From a virus, in the IMG/VR virus record IMGVR_UViG_3300009103_000004, positions 103,190 through 167,189 of that record: a DNA stretch of 64,000 bases; one strand, 5' to 3'. Each line of letters begins with the position of its first letter. Position 1 is the first letter of the stretch. Below are positions 47,564-57,226 of this stretch, in pieces. A model generated the notes under the pieces. The model had not been told where the DNA came from. It worked only from the letters and a program-made list of their open reading frames with translations, and made no database searches. The position numbers and the translations under genes were made by a program.

Positions 47564-48740
47564 TTATGAAACTCCTAATTTTATTTCTTACTGTATTGTC
47601 AACAACACTGCTAGGCATGTCTCCAAAGTCATTGTACTTAGTTGGTGGTTTAATAACCTCCAACGGGATACCGTATATAGAGAGAACAGACGTAACTTCA
47701 TCCAACAGTGTCTTACTAGCAGCGTCATTCTGTATAGCAAGCATAACCTTGTCAAACCTTCTAAGTAGTTTAGCTTTTTCCAAGTTAAAATGCTTACCCA
47801 TTACAGCACAAAATGGAAGCCCAAGGCGTGCTGAATCCAAAGGTCCTTCGGTTAAACCGAGAACGCTCGTACCATTTGATTCGTTAAACTTTACAGCTGC
47901 ATCAAAACCCATGAGTGCTTTGGTTGTATCTGTACCTGGGGCGTGAATGTACTTGGCTGGGTTCCAACCCTCACCAACCTCGCCCAAAGCTACCCACTTA
48001 CCATATTCATTTTGTTCTTCCATAGGTACCCATTTTTCATAGTTAGGATGATAGTAATGTTTCTTACCACCCTCGGCAAAATCTAGAATCCTACCTTGCC
48101 AACCACGCCTAACGCCGTCCACATAGATATAAAATATAAGTCTACACTGAGGCGTTATATAGAAACCACCAGGTAATCTCTTAACCGGGTAGTCGTCTCT
48201 TGCTCGTATACAGTATGATGCACGAAATTGTTCATACAGTAACTCGGGGTCGTAGTCTCTAGATTTCACATATTTTATAACAGGGTGGCTGGCATCAAGA
48301 TCTATTATTGGAACGCACTCGCCAGGAGCTTTGGGTATCTTATTACCATGCTTATCTTCCTCCAGATTGTTATCATCCTTTTTTATTATGATCCTATGCT
48401 GTGCTCCGTCATAACCTCTACTAGTTAGGTTCTTCATGCGAAGAAGATCCGAAACCGAGTACGGCTTGTTGGTCTTCATGCACATACCACAAACGTCTGT
48501 ACCTGCTTTCCACTTATCTACATTTACAGCCAAGTGCATTTTATACAACTCACTCTGACCATAATCTTTAAGGCAAATGGGGGAAGCTAGGTAAAAGTGT
48601 ATACCACTCGCTTCCTTAGTAATTCTCACATTGCCGTGCTTGACTGATAGTTGTTGTGCGAGACGCATAACGTCTTCACTTATATCGGTCCTGCTAGCTT
48701 CAGTCATAGCAGAACTATAAGTTATTGTTGCTTCTGACAT
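47553..48740 (-). CDS. DnaG-type primase with divergent TOPRIM (395 aa)
   Basis: An N-terminal region with VCGMCMK and adjacent Cys (possible zinc site), then a catalytic core: VLGLTEGPLDSARL (TOPRIM Glu strand), KHFNLEKAK, KVMLAIQNDAASK and a C-terminal NDFGDMPSS. In TOPRIM primases the second motif is DxD; here the first Asp is Gln (Q337-N338-D339), which is unusual. Position between polymerase and helicase supports primase. No helicase domain is fused, unlike T7 gp4. Confidence 0.75.
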   Translation of the reverse strand: MSEATITYSSAMTEASRTDISEDVMRLAQQLSVKHGNVRITKEASGIHFYLASPICLKDYGQSELYKMHLAVNVDKWKAGTDVCGMCMKTNKPYSVSDLLRMKNLTSRGYDGAQHRIIIKKDDNNLEEDKHGNKIPKAPGECVPIIDLDASHPVIKYVKSRDYDPELLYEQFRASYCIRARDDYPVKRLPGGFYITPQCRLIFYIYVDGVRRGWQGRILDFAEGGKKHYYHPNYEKWVPMEEQNEYGKWVALGEVGEGWNPAKYIHAPGTDTTKALMGFDAAVKFNESNGTSVLGLTEGPLDSARLGLPFCAVMGKHFNLEKAKLLRRFDKVMLAIQNDAASKTLLDEVTSVLSIYGIPLEVIKPPTKYNDFGDMPSSVVDNTVRNKIRSFINAK

Positions 48741-48991
48741 TATACTATCTCGGCTAAAGTTGTTTCATCGTTTATATTCTTAACACGTACGTTATTAGCC
48801 CAACCACGTAAAACATAATGTGGCTGACGCTGATCTGTCTTTGTCTCCATAGGTACTAAACAAACAATCTCATCTACGAGCAAGCACTTACCCCGCCAGT
48901 GCACTGTCATGCACTTGTTGGGTTTATTGTAGTGATACCATACTCGATATTGTCCCGGCCTACCACGATTAGGTAATACATTTGCTGACAT
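48740..48991 (-). CDS. Small beta-rich protein (83 aa)
   Basis: Start at MSANVLPNRGRPG (48991) overlaps the upstream stop as TAATG, suggesting re-initiation; five extra residues are possible upstream. OB-like or SH3-like composition with Trp/Arg clusters (YHYNKPNKCMTVHWRGK). Unknown. Confidence 0.65.
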   Translation of the reverse strand: MSANVLPNRGRPGQYRVWYHYNKPNKCMTVHWRGKCLLVDEIVCLVPMETKTDQRQPHYVLRGWANNVRVKNINDETTLAEIV

Positions 48992-49407
48992 TAGTGTAAT
49001 AAACATTCAGGTTTCTTAGCCATCTCTTCGAGTTCGCACCTATCTATAAAGTGCCCCTGCATTGGGGCACTTTGGCTGTAAGGCATATTTTCTATATCCA
49101 ATGGCCCCCCGCATAACTCCCAACAATGCGAGTGCCATAGGCGCATAGGGAGGTCAATGATCTCGAAACCAAGAACACCCCCGTAACCATCGTAATCCCC
49201 GCGCAATACTCCAACACGAGGGTTTTTATCTTTGTTAGGCAACAGGTAATCACGAAAGTTATCCTCATCGTAAATGTCTAATTCATCCAAATCGACCAAA
49301 ACAGCAACCTGGTTAAGCCATGCGCCATCTTCGCCCAAACCAATTATAGCGTACGGCCCCACGATTTCTCGCTTACAACCAACGCAACACCAAGAGAACA
49401 TTCCCAT
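48991..49407 (-). CDS. Zinc-binding hypothetical protein, MGMFSWCC family (138 aa)
   Basis: The ATG at 49407 overlaps the upstream TGA and yields MGMFSWCCVGCKREI, a common opening of phage proteins with a CxxC zinc pair; a longer in-frame start is less likely. The C-terminal half has HSHCWELCGG, giving further Cys/His ligands. Function unknown. Confidence 0.7.
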   Translation of the reverse strand: MGMFSWCCVGCKREIVGPYAIIGLGEDGAWLNQVAVLVDLDELDIYDEDNFRDYLLPNKDKNPRVGVLRGDYDGYGGVLGFEIIDLPMRLWHSHCWELCGGPLDIENMPYSQSAPMQGHFIDRCELEEMAKKPECLLH

Positions 49408-49408
49408 A

Positions 49409-49720
49409 TCAGAGCTCAAATACTTCGTTATTTTCTTCTTCGTCTTTAAACTCACCTTGTTGTATTACTACTTGCGCATACTTACAGGCGTTTACTTGTG
49501 CTTGTATTTCCTTTTTGAAAATAGCTTTCTCTTCTTCAGACCAGTCGTCCCCACAAACAATATTATTTTTGTAGAAATCTGCGAGTTGTCCTACTAGATC
49601 AAAAGCTTTCTCAAGTCCCCGCTTATACGCTAAATCTTCCATCAGCGCTAGTTTACGGTTCATATCCTCCCGGCCTTTCTTAAAACCAGCGTCATAGTCA
49701 TCCATTACTTCTTCACTCAT
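49409..49720 (-). CDS. Coiled-coil hypothetical protein (103 aa)
   Basis: Continuous charged helix (KKGREDMNRKLALMEDLAYKRGLEKAFDLV) followed by an acidic tail. No motif recognised. Confidence 0.75.
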   Translation of the reverse strand: MSEEVMDDYDAGFKKGREDMNRKLALMEDLAYKRGLEKAFDLVGQLADFYKNNIVCGDDWSEEEKAIFKKEIQAQVNACKYAQVVIQQGEFKDEEENNEVFEL

Positions 49721-49973
49721 CTCTATCTAACTCCTCATAAATTTTAATCGCATTGGCTGCCATCGCATGAACACGATCTATCGCATCCATAGGATCAGTA
49801 GCTCTCAATCTCACCTCATGCGTCTTATCATCATCAACCGATTCAAACTTAACGACGTGTGTTACAAATTCTTTCAAGTCACTTTCCGGAGTATTCGGTT
49901 CTGCAACCCAAGATCTTACGTTTTTAATTTTCACTCGATATAGGAGGTACGGTAATATCTCTGTTAATGGCAA
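49713..49973 (-). CDS. Hypothetical protein (86 aa)
   Basis: Basic to neutral small protein. The annotated ATG overlaps the upstream gene by 50 nt; a GTG at 49934 (VKIKNVRSW) would reduce this to 11 nt and may be the real start. Confidence 0.65.
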   Translation of the reverse strand: MPLTEILPYLLYRVKIKNVRSWVAEPNTPESDLKEFVTHVVKFESVDDDKTHEVRLRATDPMDAIDRVHAMAANAIKIYEELDRDE

Positions 49974-50103
49974 TGTTGCCAGAAACAGTCATTCCCTTCT
50001 CTTCAGTTTGAAACGTTAGTATCCTTACTAAATGTTCCAAACTAACTACCTTCATGCCAATAAGACCGGCATATTCATCTTCTAGTGTAATCGTTATATC
50101 CAT
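49924..50103 (-). CDS. Small hypothetical protein (59 aa)
   Basis: An uninterrupted frame of 59 codons from ATG at 50103 (MDITITLEDEYAGLIG) to TAA at 49924. Acidic, beta-rich beginning followed by KVVSLEHLVRILTFQTEEKG. Fills the gap between two real genes with coding-like composition. Confidence 0.6.
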   Translation of the reverse strand: MDITITLEDEYAGLIGMKVVSLEHLVRILTFQTEEKGMTVSGNIAINRDITVPPISSEN

Positions 50104-50114
50104 ATGGTAACCCT

Positions 50115-51125
50115 CTAGGTCTGTAATTCACGAAGTTCTGCAACTACTTTATTTAGTCGAACTTCGTAATCAGCGATTTCTTTATTTAAATTAACTATGC
50201 ACTCGTTAACTTTAACTGCTAGCTCTTCTGAGTCTAACGATAGGTCAACGGCATTGAACTGTTCACATTTGCTATCAAGGTAACCCATTATGTCCGGGGT
50301 CCTTCTGCATTCGTTCGAAACGGCATCCAATAAATCTAACAACGAGACATGTTCATATATACCCAACACTGTGTACAAATAAAACAACTTGGAGAATGCG
50401 GGATACATGACATTGGTGTTGTCATCAAAGATATACAGCTCCAATAGCTCAGCCTCGTTCAACTCATACTTAAGTTTATTATTATAAGTACAGATGGTGT
50501 TCGAACATATTGAATCAAACATAGCTTCAGTCATAGAATACGTAGCTAATTCGTTTTGCTTATCATCTATTACGTTTTCTAAGTTTTCTATTTTGGTTCT
50601 TAGTAACTCTATTTGGTATTCTATATCTGTAGATTTTAGATATCCTTGGTTTCGGGAACGTTCTTTATGTTGTTCTTTATGTATATGGATGGGCCCATAT
50701 GGGCCCGCAAAGTCATTCTCATGGGCCCATATGGGCTCATGAAGAACTATTGCCCGGTGTATTGTTTCAATATTTAATGTTATATATGTTACCTTTCCCA
50801 AATTTTCTCTGCTTATGAATTTATATTTATTTTCCAATTTACCCAGTGCACGCTTAACTTGTTTATAAGAAAGCAAAGTTTGGCTGGCTAAATCTGACGC
50901 GCTTAATCTTAACCGCTTTCCATAATACTTTTTCTTACCATTTCTCCTTGGTAGCATCCAATATACTATTTTACTGAAAACTACACATGCTGGTAAGTCT
51001 ACCGAGGTGTCTTCGCTTAATATCTTTTTAAAGATATCCGGAACCCAATCACCACGTTTGAAGTATTTATATAAAGCTTGGCTAAAACTTGACTGATAAC
51101 TTGACTCATCCTTTACTTCACTCAT
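50115..51125 (-). CDS. Winged-helix replication protein, candidate initiator or loader (336 aa)
   Basis: Residues about 45-115 look like a winged helix (LPACVVFSKIVYWML, SASDLASQTLLSYKQVKRALGKLENKYKFI), similar to the N-terminal domains of lambda O and DnaD-like replication proteins. A long coiled region follows (IEYQIELLRTKIENLENVIDDKQNEL). Immediately precedes a DnaB-like helicase gene (4-nt overlap), the expected place for an initiator or loader. Between residues about 130 and 146 the DNA carries two palindromic repeats. Confidence 0.7.
   Translation of the reverse strand: MSEVKDESSYQSSFSQALYKYFKRGDWVPDIFKKILSEDTSVDLPACVVFSKIVYWMLPRRNGKKKYYGKRLRLSASDLASQTLLSYKQVKRALGKLENKYKFISRENLGKVTYITLNIETIHRAIVLHEPIWAHENDFAGPYGPIHIHKEQHKERSRNQGYLKSTDIEYQIELLRTKIENLENVIDDKQNELATYSMTEAMFDSICSNTICTYNNKLKYELNEAELLELYIFDDNTNVMYPAFSKLFYLYTVLGIYEHVSLLDLLDAVSNECRRTPDIMGYLDSKCEQFNAVDLSLDSEELAVKVNECIVNLNKEIADYEVRLNKVVAELRELQT
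50689..50740. repeat. Two 16-bp palindromes in direct repeat (candidate origin)
   Basis: GGGCCCATATGGGCCC (perfect palindrome, 50691-50706) and a near copy GGGCCCATATGGGCTC (50723-50738) lie 32 bp apart, about three helical turns. They are G/C-rich in otherwise A/T-rich DNA and fall inside the replication protein gene, as lambda's ori iterons fall within O. The coding frame runs through both (the product reads GPYGP). Confidence 0.65.
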
Positions 51126-52516
51126 AACGAGTTAGTTGCTGTTGGACTCACAAATCTTTGAAAACCGAAGTCTCTAAGTATAGGCACAGTGCCACCAGGC
51201 CCCTTTCTAGCTTTATCTACATTTAGTTTTTGTAATAAACTTATCCCGGATTTGTCCTCATTCAATACGCTACTAATATATATGGCATTAGATGCCTTGT
51301 CTGGTATCGAGGTACATTCAGCCAGCATTGAAGAGTCACACCTACTTTTATTACTTGCCTTAACTTTGTTAAGTTGTGCAAATAATATCACAGACATGCT
51401 CAAACGTTTGGCCATGTTGTGTAGGTGTTCTGCTCCATCTAAGAACATTATCCTAAGGTCTTTATTTGCATCTTTCTTAAGAGCACCACCAAGCCAGTCA
51501 AAGATTATCACCTCTGCAGGAAATGGGTCTTCTGGGTCAGCCATGATTGCTTCTATTGCAGCATCAAGATCCTTCTCTACTGATTTACCGCTGCCATCAG
51601 ACCAATCCAAAAACCTAATATGTTCATTCAAGCTACCTAACGTATTAAGTATTTTTAAATTATACTTTCTAACGTTAGACACTTCAGGCGGTACAACCGA
51701 ACTGCCTGTACTTACGTTCTTGGTAAACAAACTAAACGGTATATCGCATTGGTTGGATAAGAACCTAGGTGTTAGTGCATTGGGTCGCTCTTCAGTGGTC
51801 ACAAATATAACTTTCCTACCAGTGTTCGCAAACTGTCCGGCTAGCTGACAAGCTAGCACGGTTTTACCCCCACCAGTAGTAGCAGCTACAACAGTTGACT
51901 CACCACACCTAAACCCTCCTCCTAGATTAGCATCCAGCATAGGTATACCCGATGGTATCAGCGCCGCTTGCTCTCTTTCATTCACCATGCTTTCTACGAA
52001 AGTGAATGAATTCTTTTCCTTTCTAGCTTTGGCTATTTTTATTCTAGTTATTTTTTCTGATAGGTCGTCTAAACTTACCTCGTATTCAGACGACTGTGTT
52101 AGGCTTACTATGTCACTAACAAGACCGGAATCAAACCATGTTTCAAATACCTCCCCCTCTATAAAGTCAACAGTCGCAGTGGTTGCTCTGTTATACAGAT
52201 CATCTAGGTGAGTAGGAAACCCGGTTGCTTCATCAGGTAATAACTTTCCTTCCGACATACATGTTGTTATAAAATCATCAGCAAATGTACGCGGTAACGC
52301 ATTTTCGGTTGTGTTATCTCTAAACTCACAAATGCAGTCAAACAGTATTCTGTTTTTGTGATTTGTAAATTTGCTTTGTCTGGAACCTAATACTTTAGAC
52401 AGGTTCCTAATACTTTCAGAGTAATCATAGAAAAACTTTTTAGATGCTAAGAAGGCTGCTACTATTTGATTTTCTATTACTCCAGGATTATTTCTAATCG
52501 TATCTATCAAACTCAT
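51122..52516 (-). CDS. DnaB-like replicative helicase (464 aa)
   Basis: RecA-fold helicase of the DnaB class: N-terminal helical domain, then IPMLDANLGGGFRCGESTVVAATTGGGKTVLA (Walker A, residues 212-219), VIFVTTEERP, VIIFDWLGG (Walker B near residue 335), MSVILFAQLNK and ASNAIYISSVLNED. Unwinds DNA 5'-3' ahead of the polymerase. Shorter N-terminal region than E. coli DnaB. Coupled with a loader-type gene and a primase gene in the same block. Confidence 0.85.
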   Translation of the reverse strand: MSLIDTIRNNPGVIENQIVAAFLASKKFFYDYSESIRNLSKVLGSRQSKFTNHKNRILFDCICEFRDNTTENALPRTFADDFITTCMSEGKLLPDEATGFPTHLDDLYNRATTATVDFIEGEVFETWFDSGLVSDIVSLTQSSEYEVSLDDLSEKITRIKIAKARKEKNSFTFVESMVNEREQAALIPSGIPMLDANLGGGFRCGESTVVAATTGGGKTVLACQLAGQFANTGRKVIFVTTEERPNALTPRFLSNQCDIPFSLFTKNVSTGSSVVPPEVSNVRKYNLKILNTLGSLNEHIRFLDWSDGSGKSVEKDLDAAIEAIMADPEDPFPAEVIIFDWLGGALKKDANKDLRIMFLDGAEHLHNMAKRLSMSVILFAQLNKVKASNKSRCDSSMLAECTSIPDKASNAIYISSVLNEDKSGISLLQKLNVDKARKGPGGTVPILRDFGFQRFVSPTATNSL

Positions 52517-53078
52517 ATATCTTGTCGGTGTTAAATCCGAGTTCCTTAAGTGTTGTTGATATAGTCGAGTCAGACATTAGCTCTAACTTTGCAGCGTCAC
52601 AGTACTTTCTCCATATTCTAGCAGAAGTGGGTCTGAGGTATAACCTAACAAATGCCCGTACAGGCACTGTGTCCAGTAATAAATACTCATCCGCAGACAA
52701 ACCCCTGTAAGTCAAAGCAGAAAAGCATTGGGTAGATGCTGATGCTATTTCGTTTTTAATCTGTGTCTCGTCTTCTGTGCTTACACCATCAGACATATAC
52801 TTTTCGTAAGCGTCGGTTACGGCTTGTCCCCAAAGGTGGTTTATATATGGCCCGCCATGATGCTTCCCAACTTCAAACTTGAATATAGCTTTTATAAAGT
52901 TGTCAGGTGTAGCACCTAAGCTATCACATTTCATAGCGGCTTTACGCCAATTTTCAGATGTGTCTAACTTTTTGCTGGGCCTATAATTTCTGCCTATTTG
53001 TTTACTTTTTGAAGTAAAGAACAGTGACCGTAATTTTGTCGCTATGTTATCTATTGCTAGAGAATCATAATCGATCAT
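52494..53078 (-). CDS. Hypothetical protein in replication operon (194 aa)
   Basis: Overlaps helicase start by 23 nt. Mixed composition, no recognised motif, but position suggests a helicase partner. Contains a basic N-terminal region (FFTSKSKQIGRNYRPSKKL). Confidence 0.75.
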   Translation of the reverse strand: MIDYDSLAIDNIATKLRSLFFTSKSKQIGRNYRPSKKLDTSENWRKAAMKCDSLGATPDNFIKAIFKFEVGKHHGGPYINHLWGQAVTDAYEKYMSDGVSTEDETQIKNEIASASTQCFSALTYRGLSADEYLLLDTVPVRAFVRLYLRPTSARIWRKYCDAAKLELMSDSTISTTLKELGFNTDKIYEFDRYD

Positions 53079-53080
53079 GG

Positions 53081-54529
53081 TTAGTCCAAATGTAAATCAT
53101 TTATAGAATCAATTACTTCAACTGCGTACCCCATCTTTCCGTATGTTCTCATACGAGCGTAACAGTCGTTAATAACTTGTCTCCACATAGTACTACTATC
53201 TGAAACTGATTCACGTACATTATTTCTAGGATCATCGACACATTCAAACAACATGTCGATCAGATAACCACGTTCTTTCCCGGGCCTAACTTGTGCTAAT
53301 CTTCCGGGCTTCTGTACGCTACTTATAGAACCGCCCCCACCCGAAGTGTTTATCATAACTCGTAAGTCTGGGAATGTTACACCTTGTGCGTAAATGCTAG
53401 TGGCTATGCATCGTTTGACTTGTCCCTGTGACATCTTTTCAAACAATGCTTTCCTATCCTTGGCCTTCATCCTACTTGCAACTGCTACTTCACTGTCATC
53501 TACGAATAAAGACAGCAAGTCAGCCTGCTTTTTTTGATCTATAAAAAGTAATGTCTGCCAATCTTCTGGGATTTTGGAACGAGTTATTTCTCTTACCAAT
53601 TCAAACAAGTATTGGTTCTTCCACACAAGTTTCCTATAAGCTGCATCTCTAGTCCCACAAGACCAAGCCTCAAACGGTACCTTAATAAAGTAGACTTTAA
53701 TAGGGCAGATAGCACCCTCTTCCACTGCTTCGGTAAATGTCCGTTCTGCATGTATAGGACCTATTAGCCCTGTCATTAACTTATCAGCTCCATCGTACCT
53801 ACCCTCAAGGGTCGCTCCAAATCCGTAGATCCTTGCATTTTTAAACCTTGCTAGTAATGGTGCTCTAGATTCTGATACTGATGCGTGTGGCTCGTCTATT
53901 AACAGGAGATGTACATCATCAGGATTTAGTTTTTGCAAACTATCAAATGAGCAAACTGTTATGTCATCAGATGGTATTCTATTTCTAGAACCTGTAAATA
54001 TACCCTTAACCTCTCTGCCGGGAAGCCATTCTCGTAACTGCTCTACAAGTTGGCCCAACAAGTCTACACCCGGTGCTGCTACCACTGTTTTCACTCGTGG
54101 GAAGACCTTTGCGGTGTTGGTTATCATTATAGTTTTACCGTAACGAGTCGGAGCCTTTAACAATCCCGACTCCCCAGTGTTCAGTAATTTTTCAAATAAT
54201 TCTTGTTGGTTTAGTCTAAACCCAGTTGCCAGCGACATACGGGGCTGTGGCATTGCTCTTCTGTGATCATAAAACTCAAGTGCTTTGTTATTCTTTTGAC
54301 ATGTGCGTATAACCAAGTCCTTGAAGCCCTGCATCGTCATGATAGTCCGGTTTTCTGGACCATCATGTATTACAGTATACATTTTTTCTACACTTCTAGA
54401 GGTTTCCCTCCGGCCCTTTTGGGGATTCCAATCTAAAGATTTTTTTGTATAACTTAATACTTTTTCCAATTCTGGAAAAGAACCCATTACTGTTAAGCTT
54501 CCGCTGAACCAGTAAATTTTAACAGACAT
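53081..54529 (-). CDS. UvsW-like SF2 helicase (482 aa)
   Basis: Motifs in order: NQQELFEKLL (Q-like), LLKAPTRYGKTIMI (Walker A), TVVAAPGVDLL, VCSFDSLQKL, LLLIDEPHA (DEPH box), YGFGATLEGRYDG, then TLLFIDQKKQADLL, CIATSIYAQGVTFPDLRVMINTSGGG and SVQKPGRLAQVRPGKE (arginine finger motif). Resembles T4 UvsW and related branch-migration helicases acting on recombination intermediates. The DEPH box differs from DEAH in the RecQ-like gene. 2-nt gap to the next gene. Confidence 0.85.
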   Translation of the reverse strand: MSVKIYWFSGSLTVMGSFPELEKVLSYTKKSLDWNPQKGRRETSRSVEKMYTVIHDGPENRTIMTMQGFKDLVIRTCQKNNKALEFYDHRRAMPQPRMSLATGFRLNQQELFEKLLNTGESGLLKAPTRYGKTIMITNTAKVFPRVKTVVAAPGVDLLGQLVEQLREWLPGREVKGIFTGSRNRIPSDDITVCSFDSLQKLNPDDVHLLLIDEPHASVSESRAPLLARFKNARIYGFGATLEGRYDGADKLMTGLIGPIHAERTFTEAVEEGAICPIKVYFIKVPFEAWSCGTRDAAYRKLVWKNQYLFELVREITRSKIPEDWQTLLFIDQKKQADLLSLFVDDSEVAVASRMKAKDRKALFEKMSQGQVKRCIATSIYAQGVTFPDLRVMINTSGGGGSISSVQKPGRLAQVRPGKERGYLIDMLFECVDDPRNNVRESVSDSSTMWRQVINDCYARMRTYGKMGYAVEVIDSINDLHLD

Positions 54530-54990
54530 TAAAAATCATCCTTTCCTAGTTTGGCAACCGTTAGTACTTTGAACCTACCACAGTGGAACTTCTTGCCGAA
54601 CTGTGATATGCCTATGAACTTCCCAACGATTTCAAACATTTTTGTTAATTCATCCAGCTTTGGATGTCGTTCTATACTTTCATCCAACATAGCATAAATA
54701 TTTAATTTATTTCCAGCAGACACACCCTCAAATAAATCTACATTAGTTTTATTATAAACGCGCCTTAAGACATTTATTTCTGGAAACTCAAAACCAGGCT
54801 CCAACGCTAGGCTTTCCATGTTTACATTCAGGTCGAGATCTTTGGCTGCCCTAGCCAAGTCTTCTCTCCACTCTTTCTCGTTTATTGCAATTCTATTGTC
54901 TGGAGATCTTTTCAGAGTGCGGACCCCGTTTACCCGGGGCCCGCTCCCTAAAAAGTTTGTTGTCAGCTCTATGTTGATTTCTAGGATCAC
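54529..54990 (-). CDS. Hypothetical protein in recombination operon (153 aa)
   Basis: Basic N-terminal segment (NFLGSGPRVNGVRTLKRSPDNR) and helix-rich C terminus; no named family recognised. 1-nt overlap with the UvsW-like gene and 1-nt gap to SbcC. Confidence 0.75.
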   Translation of the reverse strand: MILEINIELTTNFLGSGPRVNGVRTLKRSPDNRIAINEKEWREDLARAAKDLDLNVNMESLALEPGFEFPEINVLRRVYNKTNVDLFEGVSAGNKLNIYAMLDESIERHPKLDELTKMFEIVGKFIGISQFGKKFHCGRFKVLTVAKLGKDDF

Positions 54991-54991
54991 T

Positions 54992-57226
54992 TTACTTAAG
55001 CATTAACGTATTGTTAAAAGATTCTTCTAATAATGGGTTATGGTCGCAAACCCATACCTGATGATCTACACAACGCAACACTTCTTGTAAACTCTTAAAC
55101 ATTGAACACAGTCTCTCAACGCCTTCTTCATCTAAGTGTGTAGATGGCTCATCAAATGTTTGAAATCCTATTTCCGGAACAAGCTCTTGCTGCACGGCTA
55201 GCAAAAATGCTATGCACAACCTAACCTTTTGCCCACCAGATAGTCTGTTCATGGGAAGTCTAACATGTTCTTCTCCATCAAACCTCTCAAACACAAACGA
55301 TAGTAAGTTTTCTGGATCTTTTTCAACAACGAAATCTGCGTTCAAGATTGCTAGGTTTTCTGAGGTTAACCGAACAAGCTTGTTAAACTTATGATCTATA
55401 TAAGCACTGGGCAGCCCTTTCTTGGACAATATATGCTTTATAGACTTAAGTTCTTCTACAACCTTCAGCCTATTCTCATTTTCGGACATCCTAGTTTGTA
55501 TATCCCTGTACCTTTCAGATATTTTATTAAATGCCTCTTGTGCTTGTTTAGCTCTACCCTCAGCTTCTATTCTTTCTTTTTGTCTACTCTCAAGCTCTAG
55601 CTTTAATTTATCTGTAGACGAATCAATAAACATTGCCATATCTAACTTATCTAATTCATCAGCAAGTAGTCTTTCATTGTCTACAAGCTTAGTATTTTTT
55701 GTAGCACACACTGCTCGTTTGCTAACAATTAATGATTCGTTAGATGCAATTGTGGCGTCAGCTGATATTACTTTACTTAAATCGCCGTCTGCTTGTTTTA
55801 TAGAACTTTGAAGCTTTTCAACATTATCGTTTATATCTTTTAGTTCGTCAGATATTTGCTCTCCTATTGTAGCTCCAACCATTACTTCTTTTATTTTTTC
55901 AGCCAAAGAACTAAATGTTTTTTTAAGAAGATCTAACGTCACATGTAGTTCATTTTCCTTATCAGTTAATACTAGTTTACTAGCTTCGTACGCCTTCACT
56001 GCTTCAAGTTCATCTTCTATTACTTTTTCAAGTTCTAGTTTTTGTAAGACCTGTAACTCCAGTGTATTTTGTATTTTATCTATATCTGTTTGTTTTATCC
56101 GTTCTTTTAACGTTAAACCACACTTCAAGCATACGTTGTCAGCTGCCTCACACTGACTGTGTTGCATACTAAGCCACTCACCGTTCTGTTTAATATCGTT
56201 ATTAAGCAATGTAAGTTTCTCGTTTAGTTCCTCCAGATGACAGTCGGGCAGCTCCAGTTCATTTTTAGATTTAGTTGTCTCACCCAAAGCTTTTGTAGTT
56301 TCTTCTATATCTTTCTTGGTTGTAGTTATATCTTCTAATGTAGATTTATACTTATTTCTAATATTTTTCTTATCAATAAGATCTGATTTACTCTCAAGAT
56401 AGTCAGTATGTTCCTGCCTGAGTTTACTTATATGTAATTCAAGATCCTCTCTAGACGTAACGTTATACCCCACAAATATAGACCCTAAAGTTGCTTTATC
56501 CGAAATTATTTTGTTCTCTAATTCTTTTATTTCCGAAGAAGCTGTATCAAGATTGTTCTGTATGACCTTTGACTCTGACAGTAATGTTATAGCAGGGTTG
56601 TAATCCACTACACGAGACAGCTGTTTCTCTAGAAGCTCTTTCTCCACTACCGAGTCCATGCGTTGTATATTTATCTCATCCGATAAGCTTTGAAGATCTT
56701 CTACACCCACTGATAATGTTTTTATCTTGGTATCTATTATATTTGCATACCTCTCACAAAACGAAAGGTTGACTAACTTTATGAAAAGTTGCTCCCTCGC
56801 AGATTCGGTACCAAACAACAAATCATTCAAGCTGCCTTGCTTCAGAAAACAAGCATTTGATAGTGCCCGCTTATCTACTGACAACAAACCTTGAAGCGCG
56901 GCATCTATATCTTTAACAGCAGTTAGTTTATTACCGTCTCTTTCAAACTCTCGCTTTGGACTCTTCCCAACTTCTCGCTTTATACGTATCTCGGTACCGT
57001 CTTTATCTATAATAAGCTCAACAAAACCCTTTTTCTTTCCTATTGTTACAGCGTCTTCTAGTTTGCCGTCTAACTCTCCCGTTAGTGCATACTTTACTGA
57101 TTCTAGTATGGTAGACTTTCCAGATCCATTTTTACCTAGCAATCCAATTATAGGCCGTCCGTTTGTTTCAAAAACTAAACTCCTATGAATACCAAAATTC
57201 TTAAGTACTAATTTTTTAACTTTCAT
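54992..57226 (-). CDS. SbcC/Rad50/gp46-type ATPase (744 aa)
   Basis: Walker A GLLGKNGSGKST at residues 28-39, then a long coiled coil interrupted by a zinc hook CLKC (366-369), a second coiled coil, and the ABC signature NRLSGGQKVRLCIAF with Walker B FQTFDEPSTHLDEEG. Forms a nuclease complex with the SbcD-like protein; T4 gp46/47 is the phage counterpart. The zinc hook suggests dimerisation as in cellular Rad50. Overlaps the next gene by 11 nt. Confidence 0.9.
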   Translation of the reverse strand: MKVKKLVLKNFGIHRSLVFETNGRPIIGLLGKNGSGKSTILESVKYALTGELDGKLEDAVTIGKKKGFVELIIDKDGTEIRIKREVGKSPKREFERDGNKLTAVKDIDAALQGLLSVDKRALSNACFLKQGSLNDLLFGTESAREQLFIKLVNLSFCERYANIIDTKIKTLSVGVEDLQSLSDEINIQRMDSVVEKELLEKQLSRVVDYNPAITLLSESKVIQNNLDTASSEIKELENKIISDKATLGSIFVGYNVTSREDLELHISKLRQEHTDYLESKSDLIDKKNIRNKYKSTLEDITTTKKDIEETTKALGETTKSKNELELPDCHLEELNEKLTLLNNDIKQNGEWLSMQHSQCEAADNVCLKCGLTLKERIKQTDIDKIQNTLELQVLQKLELEKVIEDELEAVKAYEASKLVLTDKENELHVTLDLLKKTFSSLAEKIKEVMVGATIGEQISDELKDINDNVEKLQSSIKQADGDLSKVISADATIASNESLIVSKRAVCATKNTKLVDNERLLADELDKLDMAMFIDSSTDKLKLELESRQKERIEAEGRAKQAQEAFNKISERYRDIQTRMSENENRLKVVEELKSIKHILSKKGLPSAYIDHKFNKLVRLTSENLAILNADFVVEKDPENLLSFVFERFDGEEHVRLPMNRLSGGQKVRLCIAFLLAVQQELVPEIGFQTFDEPSTHLDEEGVERLCSMFKSLQEVLRCVDHQVWVCDHNPLLEESFNNTLMLK

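Noticed and set aside
50689-50740. Terminator at the GGGCCC palindromes
   Set aside because: They are in-frame coding DNA within a real gene and lack a U-run.
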